Below are positions 45,152 through 47,264 of a stretch of DNA of 47,264 bases, piece after piece. The notes beneath the pieces are model-generated. The model did no database searches. It was given only the letters and a program-made list of their open reading frames with translations, and was not told the DNA's origin. The position numbers and the translations under genes are program-made. Location: the NCBI GenBank assembly GCA_000433175.1, contig HF986701.1, positions 1 to 47,264 of the forward strand, given 5' to 3'. Source of the stretch: Prevotella sp. CAG:1058 (GTDB taxonomy: Bacteria > Bacteroidota > Bacteroidia > Bacteroidales > Bacteroidaceae). The stretch's first letter is position 1. Each line of letters begins with the position of its first letter.

Positions 45152-46825
45152 ATGTTTGAAGGACAGCCAAAAGGTTTGTATGCGCTGGCACTTGCAAATA
45201 CAGGTGAGCGCTTTGGTTATTACACAATGCTTGCAATATTCACATTGTTCTTGCAAGCAAAGTTCGGCTTTACGGCCACGGTTACATCTAACATCTTTGC
45301 CGGTTTCCTGGCTTTAGTTTACTTCCTTCCTGTGGTGGGTGGTATTTTGGCAGACAAATTCGGTTTTGGTAAGATGGTTACTTCCGGCATCGTTGTCATG
45401 TTTGTTGGTTACCTGTGCCTGGCTTTCCCCGCAGGAAATAATGCCGTGGGTATCGCTGCCATGATAGGTTCTTTGTTCCTGATCGCTTTAGGAACCGGAC
45501 TTTTTAAAGGTAATCTTCAGGTAATGGTCGGTAATCTTTATGATGACCCCAAATATTCAGCCAAGCGCGATACCGCTTTCTCCATATTCTATATGGCAAT
45601 TAATATTGGTGCCCTGTTTGCTCCTACTGCGGCAGAGAAGATTACAGACTGGTATATGAAGTCGCACAATTATGTATATAATGGAGATATTCCAGCTCTT
45701 GCCCACCAGTATCTTGACGGTACACTTAACGGAGAAGCATTGTCTAAATTCGTTTCTTTGGCTTCATCCCAGAACATTGCTAACGATGCATCTTCGCTGA
45801 CACATTTTGCAAGCGATTATATAAATGTGCTTTCCGAGTCTTATCACATGGGATTCGCCGTGGCTTGTGTGTCATTGATTGTTTCAATGCTTATTTACGT
45901 GTTTGGCCGCAAGACCTTCAAGCATGCTGATGTAAATGTGAAGTCAAGTGCAGATAAGGGCGACGCACAGGTTGCTGTTCAGGAATTGTCTCCTGCCGAG
46001 ACAAAGTCTCGTGTTGTTGCACTTTGCCTTGTGTTTGCAGTGGTTATATTCTTCTGGATGGCTTTCCACCAGAATGGTCTTACTCTGACATTCTTTGCAC
46101 GCGACTATACTGATGCGACAGCAACAGGGCTCACCCGTATCGGTTTTGACGTATGGAATCTTGTTCTTATTGCAATTATCGTGTACGGTCTCTTTGCAAT
46201 ATTCCAGGCAAAGAAGTCTAAAGGCAGGATCGTATCGCTGATCGTTACTTTGGCTTCTTTGGTTCTGTTGTATTATAATTATAGTGGCATGGATACAGTC
46301 ATAAACATTCTCCCACAGAAGTTCCAGCAGTTCAATCCTTTCTTTGTTGTAGCACTGACTCCTGTTTCGATGGCTGTCTTCAGTTATCTTGCCAATAGGG
46401 GTAAAGAACCTTCGGCTCCACGAAAGATTGGTATCGGAATGTTTATCGCAGCAGTAGGTTTCACGGTTATGGCTTTAGGTTCGTTCGGTCTGCCTGTTCC
46501 TGATTCACTTTCAACGACTACGGCTGATTACAGGGTTACGCCAAACTTGCTGATAGGCACATACCTTATTCTTACCTTTGCAGAGCTGTTCTTGTCGCCG
46601 ATGGGTATTTCGTTTGTATCCAAGGTAGCTCCTCCCAAGTACAAGGGCCTTATGATGGGTGGTTGGTTTGCAGCGACAGCTGTCGGTAACTATCTTGTCT
46701 CAATTATCGGAATGCTTTGGGGTGGACTGCCTTTGTGGATACTTTGGGGAATACTCGTGGCACTGTGTCTCATCTCGGCAATATTCATTTTCTCGATAAT
46801 GAAACGTTTGGAAAAGGTTTGCTGA
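45152..46825 (+). CDS. POT/PTR-family proton-dependent peptide transporter
   Basis: This 557-residue membrane protein of the MFS superfamily has ~14 hydrophobic segments. The POT signatures are present in modified form: ANTGERFGYYTML at helix 1, GLFKGNLQVMVGNLY in the helix 4-5 region, and FYMAINIGALFAP (PTR2 motif). The usual E-x-x-E-R of helix 1 reads N-x-x-E-R here (Asn16, Glu19, Arg20), so the first acidic residue of the proton-coupling group is lost. A long insert with weak hydrophobicity follows helix 6 (around AHQYLDGTLNGEALSK). It probably takes up di- and tripeptides, an important nitrogen source for Prevotella. It has its own leader and is separated from the sugar module by a terminator. 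Confidence 0.9.
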   Translation: MFEGQPKGLYALALANTGERFGYYTMLAIFTLFLQAKFGFTATVTSNIFAGFLALVYFLPVVGGILADKFGFGKMVTSGIVVMFVGYLCLAFPAGNNAVGIAAMIGSLFLIALGTGLFKGNLQVMVGNLYDDPKYSAKRDTAFSIFYMAINIGALFAPTAAEKITDWYMKSHNYVYNGDIPALAHQYLDGTLNGEALSKFVSLASSQNIANDASSLTHFASDYINVLSESYHMGFAVACVSLIVSMLIYVFGRKTFKHADVNVKSSADKGDAQVAVQELSPAETKSRVVALCLVFAVVIFFWMAFHQNGLTLTFFARDYTDATATGLTRIGFDVWNLVLIAIIVYGLFAIFQAKKSKGRIVSLIVTLASLVLLYYNYSGMDTVINILPQKFQQFNPFFVVALTPVSMAVFSYLANRGKEPSAPRKIGIGMFIAAVGFTVMALGSFGLPVPDSLSTTTADYRVTPNLLIGTYLILTFAELFLSPMGISFVSKVAPPKYKGLMMGGWFAATAVGNYLVSIIGMLWGGLPLWILWGILVALCLISAIFIFSIMKRLEKVC

Positions 46826-46859
46826 TGCAGTGACCGGAATATTTAATTGATATATTGAA

Positions 46860-46910
46860 AGGCTGCACATTTTTAATGTCATTTGTAATGATGATGAAAA
46901 TGTGCAGCCT
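46860..46910 (+). terminator. Hairpin after the POT gene
   Basis: AGGCTGCACATTTT (46860-46873) and AAAATGTGCAGCCT (46897-46910) form a perfect 14-bp stem. An inner ATGTCATT/AATGATG pair extends it. The T run after it is weak (GTTTAATGTTT). Confidence 0.7.
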
Positions 46911-47264
46911 GTTTAATGTTTAAGCAATTGATATTGTTATTGCCATCTGCCATTAGTTTGTAAGCTGATTGTCTGGTGCGTTTTCTTAAAAATCCGTCAG
47001 TATTCCTGTAACATATACTTGTTGTTAAGGTAAGTGAGTCATTCTTATTTGGAGTGGTAAACATTTCGATCTTGTTTTTAGCATGCCGGTTTGCATGAAG
47101 TTTTTTGTGCTGGATACTCATGGATTTTGCCTGATTATGAAAGGTTGCCTTTTGGAGTCCAATAAGCTACCTTTTATAAAGCAATAGGTAGCCTTTCGTA
47201 GTGTGAAAGGCCGTCTTTTGGAAAACGTATGACTATGCCTAAAAATACTTTACACCAAAAGTCC
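46911..47264. other. Gene-free end of the window with array F
   Basis: No gene is supported in these ~350 bp. The only structured element is the 22-bp array at 47137-47224. The next gene lies beyond the edge. Confidence 0.5.
47137..47224. repeat. 22-bp quasi-palindromic repeat array F (four units)
   Basis: Four exact 22-bp units start at 47137, 47159, 47181 and 47203, with cores GAAAGGTTGCCTTTT, AATAAGCTACCTTTT, AATAGGTAGCCTTTC and GAAAGGCCGTCTTTT. Units 2 and 3 also pair (GCTACCTTTT with AATAGGTAGC, one mismatch). It lies downstream of the POT gene. Confidence 0.92.

Overview
The window reads as a piece of a Bacteroidales chromosome, most likely Prevotella or a close relative (Segatella). 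The signs are: clear matches to the Bacteroidota promoter form TTTG-N19/20-TAnnTTTG; starts without Shine-Dalgarno sequences; gliding-motility/type IX-type C-terminal tails; Bacteroidota-specific families (DUF4348 lipoprotein, CHU_C domain, PorT-like barrel, phosphate-selective-type porin); and a thrS-infC-rpmI-rplT block beside ruvX-def-TPR. I see no rRNA, tRNA, insertion sequence, prophage or CRISPR array. Gene order is mostly ordinary core chromosome.

Layout. 1-790: the 3' end of a bacteriocin-type ABC exporter and a 62-residue membrane protein resembling only the N-terminus of an HlyD adaptor, closed by a terminator. 791-1774: no convincing gene, but a 22-bp repeat array. 1775-2632: fabI. 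2818-8529: three secreted proteins on the minus strand, including a PL1 pectate lyase and a GH28-GH105 fusion (pectin breakdown). 8771-10524: B3/B4-domain protein, MaoC hydratase and ndk. 10898-12895: ligA. 13129-15574: MFS transporter and pheS. 15815-18490: lipoprotein, murB and a metallo-hydrolase. 18850-18947: a free-standing small-RNA unit with its own promoter and terminator. 19006-19834: a YtxH/holin-like/small-protein trio. 20105-23651: SPOR lipoprotein, ruvX, def and a TPR protein. 24404-28663: dedA, thrS, infC, rpmI and rplT. 28803-31930: convergent coaW and tex. 32104-39462: porin, uvrA with a CHU_C protein, a LysM/periplasmic-binding-fold protein and a PorT-like barrel. 39824-44806: a sugar module of split transketolase, FGGY kinase and FucI/AraA-like isomerase. 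45152-46825: a POT transporter with a structured leader.

The most unusual structure is a dispersed family of short arrays. Each is usually four or five tandem units of exactly 22 bp, and each unit is a quasi-palindrome of the form AAAAGGtnnCCTTTT. Six arrays are present (1081, 12921, 18638, 33222, 39489, 47137). All lie downstream of gene 3' ends, four of them between convergent genes, and none lies between divergent genes. Adjacent units can also pair into longer hairpins. The layout recalls the REP/BIME elements of enterobacteria, but the sequence is different and I do not recognise it as a named family.

The second point of interest is the sugar module. Isomerase, kinase and two-subunit transketolase together make a plausible route for an unusual pentose. 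D-apiose, a pectin sugar, is a candidate because a transketolase route for it has been described and the same window encodes pectinases. That link is inference.
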